A DNA stretch of 64,000 nucleotides from MM2 sp035460165 (GCA_035460165.1 DATHWW010000024.1:141528-205527), one strand, 5' to 3'. Shown: positions 8,569 to 17,437, counted from the first letter of the stretch. Program-made: numbers and translations. Notes: generated by a model from the letters alone, not told the origin.

Positions 8569-8793
8569 ACGACTGCGTTGCCGAGATAGCACGATGGATG
8601 CAAGGCGCGGAGCGCAGCGAATGGTTGTTCCATTCGCAAGATTCGCAACGCCGCAGACGCGCGTCATCTCGGCAACCCTGCGGGACGGGGGCGATTTGGG
8701 CGCCCTCCTTTGTCGCAAGCCGCTTATTGTGGGCGGCACAATCGCGCGTCTTGCTTCGTGGATGGCATCCCAAATCGCCCCCGTCGCAGACGC

Positions 8794-8815
8794 GAAATTA
8801 GTGTGAATACGCCCT
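8794..8815 (-). repeat. Right terminal inverted repeat of the MITE-like element
   Basis: Reverse complement of 8547-8568 with no mismatch. It contains the radA stop codon (8814-8816 on the minus strand). Confidence 0.9.
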
Positions 8816-10172
8816 AGCTGTCGCGCAAACGGGCCAATGCCTGTTCCAGGCGATCTACCCCATAGACTTCGATATCCTTGACCGCCTGCTTGGGCTGATT
8901 GGCCTTGGGTACGATGGCATGGGTAAACCCCAATTTGGCGGCCTCTTTCAAGCGTTCTTGACCACGTTGCACCGGGCGCACTTCCCCGGCCAAGCCAACC
9001 TCACCAAAAACAATAAGTTTCTGCGGCAATGGTTTGTTTTTTAATGAGGATACGATTGCAATAAGTACGGCCAAGTCTGCCGCCGGCTCGCCAATCCGCA
9101 CCCCGCCGACAGCATTAACGAAGACATCTTGATCGAAGCACGCCACACCGGCATGACGATGCAAAACCGCCAACAGCATGGCCAAACGATTTTGCTCAAG
9201 TCCTACGCATAGCCGCTTGGGATTCGGCGCATGCGCCTCATCGACCAAGGCTTGCACTTCCACCAGTAACGGCCGCGTGCCTTCCTGCGTCACCGTAATG
9301 CACGAACCCGACACCTGCTCCGTATGATGCGACAGGAACAACGCAGACGGATTGCTGACTTCGCGTAATCCCTTCTCGGTCATCGCGAACACACCCAGCT
9401 CATTCACTGCGCCAAAACGGTTTTTGAACGCGCGCACCAGACGGAAGCTGGAATTGGGGTCGCCCTCGAAATACAGCACCGTATCGACGATATGCTCCAG
9501 CACGCGCGGTCCCGCCAATGAGCCTTCCTTGGTCACGTGCCCAACCAGAATGACAGTGATGCCAAGTTGCTTTGCCAGCCGCGTCAGCTGTGCCGAACAC
9601 TCCCGGACTTGCGCCACCGAGCCGGGTGCGGATTGCAACACTTCGGAGTACACGGTCTGGATGGAATCGATGACTGCGACATCGGGCTTGTGCGCCTGCA
9701 GGATAGCAACGATCTTTTCCAGGTTGATTTCCGCCAGAAGCTCCACCGGGCTGGCATCCAGACCGAGGCGCTTCGCGCGCATGGCGATCTGCTGGGCGGA
9801 CTCTTCCCCGCTGACGTAAACCACGCGCTGTTGTCCGCCGATATGACACAAGGTCTGCAGCAACAGAGTGGATTTGCCGATACCGGGATCGCCACCGATC
9901 AGTACCACGCCGCCAGGCACCAGGCCGCCGCCCAGTACGCGGTCGAATTCGACGATCCCCGTAGGATGCCGCGGCACCTCGGCAGCTTCGACGTCCGCCA
10001 GTTTCTGCAACCCGGCAGTCTGTGCCAGCGACGCGAAGCGGCTCGCCGAAGAGGTTTCGGCGATGGTCTCCACGAGTGTATTCCATGCGTTGCAGCTCGG
10101 ACATTGCCCTTGCCATTTGGGAGCCTGTCCGCCGCACTCGGTGCAGGTATAGACGGTTTTCGCTTTTGCCAT
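8814..10172 (-). CDS. radA: DNA repair protein RadA (branch-migration ATPase)
   Basis: A 452-residue RadA, a RecA-related hexameric motor that drives branch migration during recombination. In order it has a four-Cys zinc finger (Cys10, 13, 24, 27), Walker A GGDPGIGKST with Lys100, and the RadA-specific KNRFG motif at 250-254. A C-terminal Lon-protease-like domain (GGVRIGEPAADLAVLIAIVS) follows. It directly abuts alr upstream (no spacer), so the two are coupled. Its TAG stop is formed by the end of the MITE-like element. Full length for the family. Confidence 0.97.
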   Translation of the reverse strand: MAKAKTVYTCTECGGQAPKWQGQCPSCNAWNTLVETIAETSSASRFASLAQTAGLQKLADVEAAEVPRHPTGIVEFDRVLGGGLVPGGVVLIGGDPGIGKSTLLLQTLCHIGGQQRVVYVSGEESAQQIAMRAKRLGLDASPVELLAEINLEKIVAILQAHKPDVAVIDSIQTVYSEVLQSAPGSVAQVRECSAQLTRLAKQLGITVILVGHVTKEGSLAGPRVLEHIVDTVLYFEGDPNSSFRLVRAFKNRFGAVNELGVFAMTEKGLREVSNPSALFLSHHTEQVSGSCITVTQEGTRPLLVEVQALVDEAHAPNPKRLCVGLEQNRLAMLLAVLHRHAGVACFDQDVFVNAVGGVRIGEPAADLAVLIAIVSSLKNKPLPQKLIVFGEVGLAGEVRPVQRGQERLKEAAKLGFTHAIVPKANQPKQAVKDIEVYGVDRLEQALARLRDS

Positions 10173-11240
10173 CTAGCTTTCCTTAACCGGCACGCGCGGC
10201 GCCAATGCACACAACAATTCGTACCCGACCGTACCGGACGCCTGCGCAACCGCATCTACCGACACCTGTGCGCCCCACAGTTCCACCGGACTGCCGATGT
10301 CGGCCTCAGGAATATCGGTCAGGTCGGCATATAGCATATCCATGGAAACGCGCCCTATCGTGCGGGTATGCTTACCCGCCACCGCGATGGGAGTGCCGTT
10401 GGACGCATGTCGCGGGTAACCGTCGGCGTAGCCGCAAGCCACGATGCCGACACGGGTCGGCTTCTCGGCTATGAAACGTCGCCCATAGCCAACGGCATCA
10501 CCCGACTGCAAGGTCTGTACGGCAATGATTTCACTGCTGAGCGTCATCGCAGGCCGCAAACCAAGTTCAGTAGAAGACTGGTCGGCATAAGGCGTAGCGC
10601 CATAGAGCATGATGCCCGGGCGTACCCACTCGGTATGCGTTTGCGGATAACGCAGAATCGCAGCCGAGTTGGCCATGGTGCGAGGCATGGAGATTTCATT
10701 CGTGAGTTCATCAAACAACTCGAATTGCTTCTCGATGCCAGGCGGTTCGTCAGCCGTGGCAAAGTGTGTCATCAACGTCACCTGTCCGACCGATTGACAG
10801 ACGCGCAGGCGGTTGTAAAAGCTCTGGAATTGCCCCGAGGGTACGCCCAGCCGGTTCATGCCGGTATTCACCTTGAGGAACACGTCGGCAGGCAAGTCGC
10901 GCGCGACCTCCAGCATGCGCAACTGCGGCTCGGAATGCACAACGATCGCCAGCTTGTATTCGGCAGCAACGGCAAGCTCATCCGCGCTGAACAAGCCCTC
11001 CAACAGCAGGATCGTCTGCTGCGCGAAGCCGGCTTCGCGCAACGCAATACCTTCGGAAACGTTCAGAACGGCAAACCCTTCGGCATCCCGTAAAGCCGAA
11101 GCAACACGCAAGAGCCCATGGCCGTAGCCATTGGCCTTGATGACGGCCATCACCCTGGAGTCTGGAGCGTGCCGTCGTGCTACGGCGAGATTGTGACGCA
11201 GCGCGTCGGTATGAATCGTGGCGAGTATGGGGCGCGTCAT
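10173..11240 (-). CDS. alr: Alanine racemase
   Basis: A 355-residue PLP enzyme making D-alanine for peptidoglycan. The N-terminal KANGYGHG motif holds the PLP lysine (Lys35), and the second catalytic residue, Tyr252, lies in VGYGRRF. The following GIVACGYADGYPR is also characteristic. It lies between dnaB (19 bases upstream) and radA (no spacer) in a minus-strand run dnaB-alr-radA, an order common in beta- and gammaproteobacteria. Length is normal. Confidence 0.96.
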   Translation of the reverse strand: MTRPILATIHTDALRHNLAVARRHAPDSRVMAVIKANGYGHGLLRVASALRDAEGFAVLNVSEGIALREAGFAQQTILLLEGLFSADELAVAAEYKLAIVVHSEPQLRMLEVARDLPADVFLKVNTGMNRLGVPSGQFQSFYNRLRVCQSVGQVTLMTHFATADEPPGIEKQFELFDELTNEISMPRTMANSAAILRYPQTHTEWVRPGIMLYGATPYADQSSTELGLRPAMTLSSEIIAVQTLQSGDAVGYGRRFIAEKPTRVGIVACGYADGYPRHASNGTPIAVAGKHTRTIGRVSMDMLYADLTDIPEADIGSPVELWGAQVSVDAVAQASGTVGYELLCALAPRVPVKES

Positions 11241-11258
11241 GCCGCAGCGATGGCCTCG

Positions 11259-12638
11259 TTAGTACTCGTCGCCGCCGAACGCGTTGCCGCCGGCAAAGTT
11301 TTCGAAGCGAGTGTGCTCACCCAGGAAAGTCAGCCGTACGGTACCGATCGGGCCGTTACGCTGCTTGCCGATGATGATTTCAGCGGTACCTTTATCAGGG
11401 CTATCCGGGTTGTAAACCTGATCGCGATAGATGAACAGAATCACGTCGGCGTCCTGCTCAATCGCGCCGGATTCACGCAAGTCGGACATGACAGGACGCT
11501 TGTTGGGGCGTTGTTCGAGACCGCGGTTAAGCTGGGAAAGCGCGACCACAGGAACATCAAGTTCCTTCGCCAAGGCCTTGAGTGAACGGGAAATTTCTGA
11601 AATTTCCGTAGCACGATTCTCGCCCTGCCGCGTCGCCGCCATCAGCTGCAAGTAGTCGATGACGATCAACCCAAGCTTACCGCACTGGCGATGCAGACGC
11701 CGCGCACGGGCACGAACTTCCAGCGCGTTGAGGCCTGCGCTTTCGTCGATGAACATCGGGGCATCGTTCAGCTTGCCCAGGGCGGTGGTCAAGCGCACCC
11801 AATCCTCGTCTTCCAGACGCCCAGTACGCATGCGATGCTGGTCCAGCCGGCCTACCGAGCCGATCATCCGCATCGCGAGCTGGGTCGCGCCCATTTCCAT
11901 GGAGAACACTGCTACTGGCAAGCCGGTATCCAGCGCCACGTTTTCGGCGATATTGAGGGAGAACGCGGTTTTGCCCATGGACGGGCGCCCGGCCACAATC
12001 ACCAGATCGCCCGGCTGCAAGCCAGAAGTCATCGAATCGAGGTCGGCAAACCCCGTCGGAATGCCGGTCACGTCGCTGGCATTGTCACGCTGGAAGAGCT
12101 GGTCGATGCGGTCGGCGACTTGCGGCAGCAAGGTCTTGATATCGATAAAGCCCTGCGTGCTGCGCTTGCCCCCTTCGGCAATCTCGAAGATCTTGGCTTC
12201 GGCCTCGTCCAGCAGCTGCGCGGCATCCTTGCCCCGTGGACTGAATGCGCTCTCGGCAATGCTGGAGCCAACTTCCACCAAGCTGCGCATGACGGCGCGC
12301 TCGCGCACGATTTCGGCATAGCGGCGAATATTCGCGGCGGATGGGGTGTTCTGCGCCAGCGCGCCGAGATAGGAAATACCGCCCATGCCGGAAAGTTGTG
12401 CGGTACTTTCCAGCGATTCGGCCACGGTAACGATATCCGCCGGCTTGTTATGCTCGATCAGACGGCTGATATGTTCGTAAATGACGCGATGGTCGTGGCG
12501 ATAGAAATCGCTGGAGGAAATCAGGTCGGCGATCTTGTCGAGCGCCTCGTTTTCGAGCAGCAAACCGCCTAGCACGGACTGCTCGGCTTCGACGGAATGC
12601 GGGGGGAGTTTTAGCGATGCAAGGGAGTCGTCGGCCAT
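11259..12638 (-). CDS. dnaB: Replicative DNA helicase DnaB
   Basis: A 459-residue hexameric helicase that unwinds DNA at the replication fork. The N-terminal domain starts LPPHSVEAEQSVLGGLL. The RecA-like motor has Walker A GRPSMGKT (217-224) and Walker B LIVIDYLQLM, followed by SRSLKALAKEL and SDLRESGAIEQDAD. No intein or insertion is seen. It heads the minus-strand dnaB-alr-radA run; the chemoreceptor gene 62 bases upstream is on the same strand but unrelated in function. Confidence 0.97.
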   Translation of the reverse strand: MADDSLASLKLPPHSVEAEQSVLGGLLLENEALDKIADLISSSDFYRHDHRVIYEHISRLIEHNKPADIVTVAESLESTAQLSGMGGISYLGALAQNTPSAANIRRYAEIVRERAVMRSLVEVGSSIAESAFSPRGKDAAQLLDEAEAKIFEIAEGGKRSTQGFIDIKTLLPQVADRIDQLFQRDNASDVTGIPTGFADLDSMTSGLQPGDLVIVAGRPSMGKTAFSLNIAENVALDTGLPVAVFSMEMGATQLAMRMIGSVGRLDQHRMRTGRLEDEDWVRLTTALGKLNDAPMFIDESAGLNALEVRARARRLHRQCGKLGLIVIDYLQLMAATRQGENRATEISEISRSLKALAKELDVPVVALSQLNRGLEQRPNKRPVMSDLRESGAIEQDADVILFIYRDQVYNPDSPDKGTAEIIIGKQRNGPIGTVRLTFLGEHTRFENFAGGNAFGGDEY

Positions 12639-12700
12639 GCCGGATTATAGCAGTTGTGCACGACAGGACACTATTGCCCTGCCTCTGCGGACATTCACGC

Positions 12701-14353
12701 TCAGACCTTGAAGCGGCGTACGATTTGGCTTAGGTTGTGGGCGACTTCGCTCAACTCGGCGGCGACATGGCGCGAGGCGTCCGCGGTCGCGCTGTTTTCC
12801 TCGCCGGTTTGCGCGATGCGCTCCACCGCCGTCGCGATTTCGGTACTGGCCAGGCTTTGCTCGCGGATACTGGCGACCAGGCTCTCCATTTCTAGTGCCG
12901 CATGGCTGCCCGCCTCGTCCATCGCCGTCAGCGCCTGCCGTAGCTTGCCCGTGTGGGCGATACCATGATCGATGCTCACGCCAGCCGCCTGGATCGCGGC
13001 ATTGGCCGCCCGGGTATCGCTGCGCACGTTGTCTATCATATTGCTGATCTCGCCGGTCGAATTGGAGGTGCGCTCGGCCAACCGGCGCACTTCGTCCGCC
13101 ACCACCGCGAAGCCGCGACCGTATTCGCCGGCACGCGCCGCTTCGATAGCTGCATTCAGCGCTAGCAGGTTGGTCTGGTCGGCGATCTCGCGAATCACAC
13201 TGGCGATCCCGCCAATATCATCGGAGCGCGTGTTAAGCGTGTCCATCACGCGACTGGCATCGTTAATGACGACGGCGATGCGTTGCACCTCGGCCATCAC
13301 CTGCTCGGCTAGCGCCATGCCCTGCTCTGCCGCTTCGCGATTCTGGACAATCGCACTGCCTACGTGCTCGGCGTGCTCGGACACCACGGCGATATTCGAA
13401 GTCAGCGTCTGCACCGACTGCGAGATGCCGCCGGTATCCCGCGCTTGTGTCGACGAGCTCTGCGCCACCTTGACTGAAGTCAGCGTGACATCGCCGCCCA
13501 GGCGGGTGCACTGCTCGGATGCCTGGTAGGCCTCCTGCAAAATGGATTTCACCGATGCGACCAAGCGACCGAATGCCTCCACCGTGCTGCCGATCTCGTT
13601 GCGGCCGCAGGCTGGAATGGGGACGGTCAAGTCGCCTTGCGAGGCGATCGCGCTGGCGGCCTTTTCCGCCTGGGCCAGCGGCTGGATGATGGAGCGGCTG
13701 ATACCCCAGGCTAGCAGCACGATGCAGCTCATCGCCACCGCGCAGGCGCCCACCAGGATGATAGTGGCGCGCTGCTGCAAGGTCGCAAGCTGCACGGCCA
13801 AAGCCTCGACCGCCTGCTTCGCCTTACCGCGAGTAGCGGCCATTTCGCTTTCCATTTCGCTAGTCGCAATCTTGTTTACCGCCATCTTCTCGTTGGCGGC
13901 ACTGGCGGTGATCACCCGGCCGCTGTCCACCGAGCGCATCACGCGGTTGAAGCCCGACGCATAGGCGCCGATGCGTGCATTCAGTCCGTCGAGCGCTCGC
14001 AGATCGTCCTCACCGGCCGCATAACGGCGCGCATCTTCTATTCCCTTCTGCGCATGTTCCATCATCGCATTCCACTCGCCGCGATAGCGCTGCACTTCGG
14101 CGGCATCGGTGTCGATCTGGATGAATACGTCTTTTTCATAGCGCTGCAGCGCACCGACATAGGCCTGCACATCATTGATACTGGCGCTAAAACGCACCTG
14201 GGTATTCAGCAGCGTCTGGCTCTGGCTAGTCAGATGCTGCATGGTGAGAAAAGCAGCGACCGCAAACAGGCCTGTCATTAGCAGTACTAGGGTGAACGCC
14301 CCGTAGATGCGGGTGGAGATGGAAATATTGTTGAACAAGAGAAATCGATCCAT
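12701..14353 (-). CDS. Methyl-accepting chemotaxis protein
   Basis: A 550-residue chemoreceptor. One membrane helix at about 19-38 and a second at 197-219 enclose a mostly helical periplasmic domain of about 155 residues, resembling the four-helix-bundle (4HB_MCP) sensors. A HAMP domain follows to about 272, and then the signalling coiled coil with the conserved hairpin tip (IREIADQTNLLALNAAIEAA, then GRGFAVVADEVRRLAERT). No CheR-tethering pentapeptide is present at the C-terminus (ends QIVRRFKV). The ligand is unknown. No chemotaxis kinase genes are near; the cheR-cheB pair lies 25 kb away. Confidence 0.93.
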   Translation of the reverse strand: MDRFLLFNNISISTRIYGAFTLVLLMTGLFAVAAFLTMQHLTSQSQTLLNTQVRFSASINDVQAYVGALQRYEKDVFIQIDTDAAEVQRYRGEWNAMMEHAQKGIEDARRYAAGEDDLRALDGLNARIGAYASGFNRVMRSVDSGRVITASAANEKMAVNKIATSEMESEMAATRGKAKQAVEALAVQLATLQQRATIILVGACAVAMSCIVLLAWGISRSIIQPLAQAEKAASAIASQGDLTVPIPACGRNEIGSTVEAFGRLVASVKSILQEAYQASEQCTRLGGDVTLTSVKVAQSSSTQARDTGGISQSVQTLTSNIAVVSEHAEHVGSAIVQNREAAEQGMALAEQVMAEVQRIAVVINDASRVMDTLNTRSDDIGGIASVIREIADQTNLLALNAAIEAARAGEYGRGFAVVADEVRRLAERTSNSTGEISNMIDNVRSDTRAANAAIQAAGVSIDHGIAHTGKLRQALTAMDEAGSHAALEMESLVASIREQSLASTEIATAVERIAQTGEENSATADASRHVAAELSEVAHNLSQIVRRFKV

Positions 14354-14410
14354 GGCTTTGAGACGGAGCGATCATATTGCGGGAATGTTACAGGCAGGTT
14401 ACAGCCAAAC

Positions 14411-14439
14411 AAAAAGGGCTGCCGAGGCAGCCCTTTTAT
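14411..14439 (-). terminator. Rho-independent terminator after rplI
   Basis: The hairpin GGGCTGCC-GA-GGCAGCCC is flanked by A-runs on one side and T-runs on the other. Read on the minus strand it ends in a T stretch, 17 bases after the rplI stop. It could also work in the other direction, but no plus-strand gene ends here. Confidence 0.85.
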
Positions 14440-14455
14440 ACGTCACCGCTATGGC

Positions 14456-14905
14456 TTAGTGTTCGCCGAGCACGGAAACAGTAATGTCCACCACCACATC
14501 GGCGTGCGGAGCGACGCTGATCGGGTGATCGCCGATGGTCTTCAGCGGACCGTTCGGCATGCGGATTTCCGACTTGTTCACGTCAAAACCTTGCGCGGTC
14601 AGCGCTTCAGCGATGTCGTGGTTGGTGACGGAACCGAACAGGCGACCGTCAACACCGGCCTTCTGCGAAATCTGCAGCATGAAGCCAGCCAGCTTTTCAG
14701 CGCGGGCTTGGGCAGCAGCCAGGATTTCGGCTTGCTTCTTTTCCAGTTCAGCACGCTTGGCGGCAAACTCGGCCTTGTTGGCTTCGGTCGCGCGCTTGGC
14801 CTTGCCTTGCGGGATCAGGAAGTTGCGGCCGTAACCGTCCTTGACCTTGACGATATCGCCCAGGGTGCCCAGGTTGGTAACTTTTTCCAGAAGAATAACT
14901 TGCAT
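14456..14905 (-). CDS. rplI: 50S ribosomal protein L9
   Basis: A 149-residue L9, a large-subunit protein with two RNA-binding domains joined by a long helix. The N-terminal MQVILLEKVTNLGTLGDIV and GYGRNFLIPQGKA are the family signature; the Lys/Ala/Glu-rich helix (about 41-75) and a C-terminal domain follow. It is last in the operon rpsF-priB-rpsR-rplI and is followed by a strong terminator. Confidence 0.98.
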   Translation of the reverse strand: MQVILLEKVTNLGTLGDIVKVKDGYGRNFLIPQGKAKRATEANKAEFAAKRAELEKKQAEILAAAQARAEKLAGFMLQISQKAGVDGRLFGSVTNHDIAEALTAQGFDVNKSEIRMPNGPLKTIGDHPISVAPHADVVVDITVSVLGEH

Positions 14906-14917
14906 TGCTGTCTCTCC

Positions 14918-15145
14918 TTAGTGCTTGTCGCAGTAAGGCATCAGGGCCAGGAAACGGGCGCGCTTGATAGCCGTGGTGAGCTGACGCTGATAGCGGGCCT
15001 TGGTGCCCGTGATGCGTGCAGGAATGATCTTGCCGTTTTCGTTGATGAAGTCCTTCAGCAGGTCCACATCCTTGTAATCTACTTCCTTGATGCCTTCTGC
15101 CGAAAAGCGGCAGTAACGGCGGCGGCGGAACATATCGCGAGCCAT
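14918..15145 (-). CDS. rpsR: 30S ribosomal protein S18
   Basis: A 75-residue S18, which binds next to S6 on the small-subunit platform. MARDMFRRRRYCRFSAEGI, DYKDVDLLKDFI, the RITGTKARYQRQLTTAIKRAR block and the ARFLALMPYCDKH end are fully typical. It is third in rpsF-priB-rpsR-rplI, three bases after priB and 12 bases before rplI. Confidence 0.98.
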   Translation of the reverse strand: MARDMFRRRRYCRFSAEGIKEVDYKDVDLLKDFINENGKIIPARITGTKARYQRQLTTAIKRARFLALMPYCDKH

Positions 15146-15148
15146 GAT

Positions 15149-15454
15149 TCAACCTTTCTCAATAATCTCTAATTCGTTTATATGCAGTACTAGCTGGCGG
15201 CTGTTGAGGCTTCTTTTGGCAAGAAACCCGGCAACCCTGGCGCAGCTTCCGAGCTTGATTCCCTTGGCCTGCTCGGCCATTTTCGCCATTGCCACGGCGG
15301 GAACTTCGCATTCGACCTGGCGATTCATGCCTGCCTCGTTTTGTTGCGAGACATGCTTGAGGGTAAACGCCAGGAGCGGGATGCCTGCCGGGGTGTAGCG
15401 CAGTTCGGCGACTTCCGTCACCTCGCCGCTCAGCACCAGCCGGTTGCTAATCAC
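15149..15454 (-). CDS. priB: Primosomal replication protein N (PriB)
   Basis: A 101-residue OB-fold single-stranded DNA-binding protein used by PriA for replication restart. MISNRLVLSGEVTEVAELRYTPAGIPLLAFTL is the PriB opening, and it ends LVLHINELEIIEKG. It sits exactly between rpsF (adjacent, no gap) and rpsR (three bases), the position diagnostic for priB in beta- and gammaproteobacteria. Confidence 0.95.
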   Translation of the reverse strand: MISNRLVLSGEVTEVAELRYTPAGIPLLAFTLKHVSQQNEAGMNRQVECEVPAVAMAKMAEQAKGIKLGSCARVAGFLAKRSLNSRQLVLHINELEIIEKG

Positions 15455-15832
15455 TTAAGCCGCGGCAGCTTCCGCAGCCGGCGCTTCTTCCTTGTTCAGG
15501 ACGGACTTGGCCTTTTCTTCCTTCATCATCGGGGAAGGAGCGGTAACCGCGTCCTTCATCGCGACGGTCAGGTGACGCAGCACGGCGTCGTTGAACTTGA
15601 ATGCGTGTTCGAGCTCGCCCAGGGCTTCCTGGCCGCATTCGATGTTCATGAGCACGTAGTGTGCCTTGTGGATTTTCTGGATCGGGTAAGCCAGTTGACG
15701 ACGGCCCCAGTCTTCCAGACGGTGGATCGCGCCGCCGCTGGTAGTGACGAGCGCGCGGTAGCGCTCGATCATCGCGGGCACTTGCTCGCTCTGGTCCGGA
15801 TGGACGATGAATACAACTTCGTAATGTCGCAT
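15455..15832 (-). CDS. rpsF: 30S ribosomal protein S6
   Basis: A 125-residue S6, which pairs with S18 in the 30S platform. MRHYEVVFIVHPDQSEQVPAM and the GRRQLAYPIQKIHKAHYVLM block are typical; the C-terminus is an Ala/Glu-rich tail. The start is placed at ATG 15832 because AAGGAG lies a few bases upstream and because the preceding in-frame residues do not match the family. It is the first gene of the S6 operon, with a good sigma-70 promoter upstream (15901-15929). Confidence 0.97.
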   Translation of the reverse strand: MRHYEVVFIVHPDQSEQVPAMIERYRALVTTSGGAIHRLEDWGRRQLAYPIQKIHKAHYVLMNIECGQEALGELEHAFKFNDAVLRHLTVAMKDAVTAPSPMMKEEKAKSVLNKEEAPAAEAAAA

Positions 15833-15900
15833 TGATACTCCTTTTGGTTTAACAGCTGCCCGCATGCGAATGACGGTGCAGCAAGGTTGAAGAGCGCAAG

Positions 15901-15929
15901 ATTCTAATGGAATTCGTTAAACAAATCAA
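15901..15929 (-). promoter_or_regulatory. Predicted sigma-70 promoter of the rpsF operon
   Basis: On the minus strand TTGATT (15924-15929) and TAGAAT (15901-15906) are separated by 17 bases, four and five matches respectively to the consensus. Transcription would start about 60 bases before rpsF. Confidence 0.5.
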
Positions 15930-16003
15930 ACGGTTTCATCCCATGCTTACGCTATTTCAAGGGCATGCTAATATTCCGCGCAAACATCTCAGAAAAAACA
16001 GTT

Positions 16004-16729
16004 ATGGCCCCTCCTCCGATCATTGAAGAACGCAACCAGGACGGTCACCGCGCGAAGGTCCGTATAGGCGTTGCCGTCGCGCTGCTGGTGACCGCCATAG
16101 GAATACTGACAGTTCTCAATCAGCGCCGGACAGAGCAGGTGGTCGAGGAAACCCAAGCGGAGCAGTCCGTCGAGCAGGTCAGCCTTTCCAGCGAAGACAT
16201 GGAGGCGCCTGCAGCGATACCGGAAGATGCCGTACCGTTGACGCCACCCCCACCTGAAGAAGTCGCGGCGATAGAGCCGCCCCCGCCGCCGGTACCAGGA
16301 CAGCTTCCCGATGCGTTGACCGCCCCAAGCGGTAAATCCACAGTCGGCCCCGTACTGGAAGAGGAAAGCTCGGGCGCCAGCCCTGCCATGCCTTATGTCG
16401 CAAGCGCGGTGAAAACCTTAGGCAAGCCGGGAATGTCCGTGGCGGCCGTTCAATCTCCGGCACTAAATCAAGCATCGGTCGCTCCGGCCTCCGGCAATCC
16501 CACGCCGACTCCCACCGCGCTCGCGCCCAAGGCATTCGAAGTGCAGCTGGGAGTTTTTACCGACATCGACAATGCCAAGCAATTGCAAGCCAAGCTGGCA
16601 CAACACGGGATTCCTTCGCATACGGAAACACGCGTACAGATCGGTCCGTTCAAGTCGCGCGTTGAAGCCGATCGCGCAAGAGAAAAATTGAAATCGCTTG
16701 GAATTACCGCCGTAATCCTCGGCAAGTAA
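16004..16729 (+). CDS. SPOR-domain membrane protein
   Basis: A protein of about 241 residues if ATG 16004 is used (ATG 15965 would add 13). A membrane helix (VGVAVALLVTAIGILTVL region) lies near the start, then an acidic, Pro-rich periplasmic linker (TPPPPEEVAAIEPPPPPVPG). A C-terminal SPOR domain follows, starting FEVQLGVFTDIDNAKQLQAK and containing IGPFKSRVEADRAREKL. SPOR domains bind denuded glycan at the septum, so a role in cell division or envelope maintenance is likely (FtsN/DedD-like architecture). It is divergent from the S6 operon. The exact orthologue is not assigned. Confidence 0.85.
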   Translation: MAPPPIIEERNQDGHRAKVRIGVAVALLVTAIGILTVLNQRRTEQVVEETQAEQSVEQVSLSSEDMEAPAAIPEDAVPLTPPPPEEVAAIEPPPPPVPGQLPDALTAPSGKSTVGPVLEEESSGASPAMPYVASAVKTLGKPGMSVAAVQSPALNQASVAPASGNPTPTPTALAPKAFEVQLGVFTDIDNAKQLQAKLAQHGIPSHTETRVQIGPFKSRVEADRAREKLKSLGITAVILGK

Positions 16730-16731
16730 GT

Positions 16732-17052
16732 TCAGTCCGGCGCAGTCGTACCCGACGTTGCCGCAAAACGGACATAAAACAGGGAAACCTTCTCCGCCTG
16801 TAGCCGCGCCAATAACAAGTTAATCGCGGCTTCCTCCGCACAGAACTCCACCGTCATCGGCAAGTCGCCGGCTAACTCGAAAAAATGCTCCTCATGCATT
16901 TTTCCATGCCGACCGTAACCTGCCACTGCGCGAAACGCGGATCCGCCTGGGATGCCCAGAGCCTGTGCCTCTTCCAGCAACCACTCGTAAAGCAGTTTAC
17001 CGTCATGCTTAGCCGTTTGTGGAACATAGAGCTTGAGGAAATTTCCGCTCAC
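16732..17052 (-). CDS. DUF190 family protein
   Basis: A 106-residue cytoplasmic protein of the DUF190 family (ferredoxin-like fold related to PII-like proteins). Recognisable parts are KLYVPQTAKHDGKLLYEWLL and AGYGRHGKMHEEHFFELAGDLP, followed by a short beta-rich end. DUF190 genes are very often next to crcB, as here (two bases apart). A role in fluoride export or its regulation is inferred from this linkage, not shown. It is last in the minus-strand run gnd-zwf-crcB-DUF190. Confidence 0.85.
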   Translation of the reverse strand: MSGNFLKLYVPQTAKHDGKLLYEWLLEEAQALGIPGGSAFRAVAGYGRHGKMHEEHFFELAGDLPMTVEFCAEEAAINLLLARLQAEKVSLFYVRFAATSGTTAPD

Positions 17053-17053
17053 G

Positions 17054-17437
17054 TCAGCTCCTGATGAGATTGACGGTCAGGATGCCGAGGCCGGTCATGG
17101 CAAGCGAGCCGAGCAAATGCAGGGAAATATGCGCCGCCACCCAGCCGTATTGCTGTCGTGACAGCAAGGTGACCGCTTCTGCAGAAAAGGTGGAAAACGT
17201 AGTAAGGCCACCCAGGAACCCGGTCATGATAAACAATCGTGCCTCGGCAGGCAGGCTGGCATATTGTGTCAGCAACCCCATGGCAACCCCCACCAAGTAA
17301 CCGCCGACAAGGTTGGCGGCCAGCGTTCCCAATGGCAAGGTTGGCACCAGAGGGTTGAGGATCAGCCCCAACCACCAGCGGAGCCAGGCGCCGCTCGCAG
17401 CACCTATGCCTACCGCCAAGAACCCTCCGGCGTTCAT
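17054..17437 (-). CDS. crcB: Fluoride channel CrcB/Fluc
   Basis: A 127-residue four-helix membrane protein of the Fluc family, which dimerises to form a fluoride-specific channel that lets F- leave the cytoplasm. The conserved GGLTTFSTFSAE segment and the NLVGGYLVG helix carry the pore Phe/Thr/Asn residues. It lies seven bases after zwf and two bases before the DUF190 gene. I see no room for a fluoride riboswitch in front of it, so it would be expressed with the pentose-phosphate genes. Confidence 0.93.
   Translation of the reverse strand: MNAGGFLAVGIGAASGAWLRWWLGLILNPLVPTLPLGTLAANLVGGYLVGVAMGLLTQYASLPAEARLFIMTGFLGGLTTFSTFSAEAVTLLSRQQYGWVAAHISLHLLGSLAMTGLGILTVNLIRS

Larger units (their letters stand above)
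8546..8816. mobile_element. MITE-like element with 21-bp terminal inverted repeats and TA flanks
   Basis: A non-coding element of about 267 bp (8548-8814) flanked by TA on both sides. Its ends, 8548-8568 and 8794-8814, are perfect inverted repeats beginning GGGCGTATTCACAC, extended inward imperfectly (ACTGCG versus its complement). Inside are two further perfect inverted repeats: 8577-8587 with 8666-8676 (GTTGCCGAGAT) and 8684-8700 with 8769-8785 (17 bp, starting GACGGGGGCG). A small hairpin GCGAATGG/CCATTCGC sits within the first loop. Perfect TIRs, TA flanks and lack of an ORF fit a miniature element mobilised by a Tc1/mariner-IS630 type transposase. No transposase is in the window. It separates two convergent genes and supplies both their TAG stops. 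Confidence 0.75.

Noticed and set aside
8594..8806. Small ORFs in the MITE-like element
   Set aside because: They span the palindromic arms, appear on both strands, and have no protein-like character.
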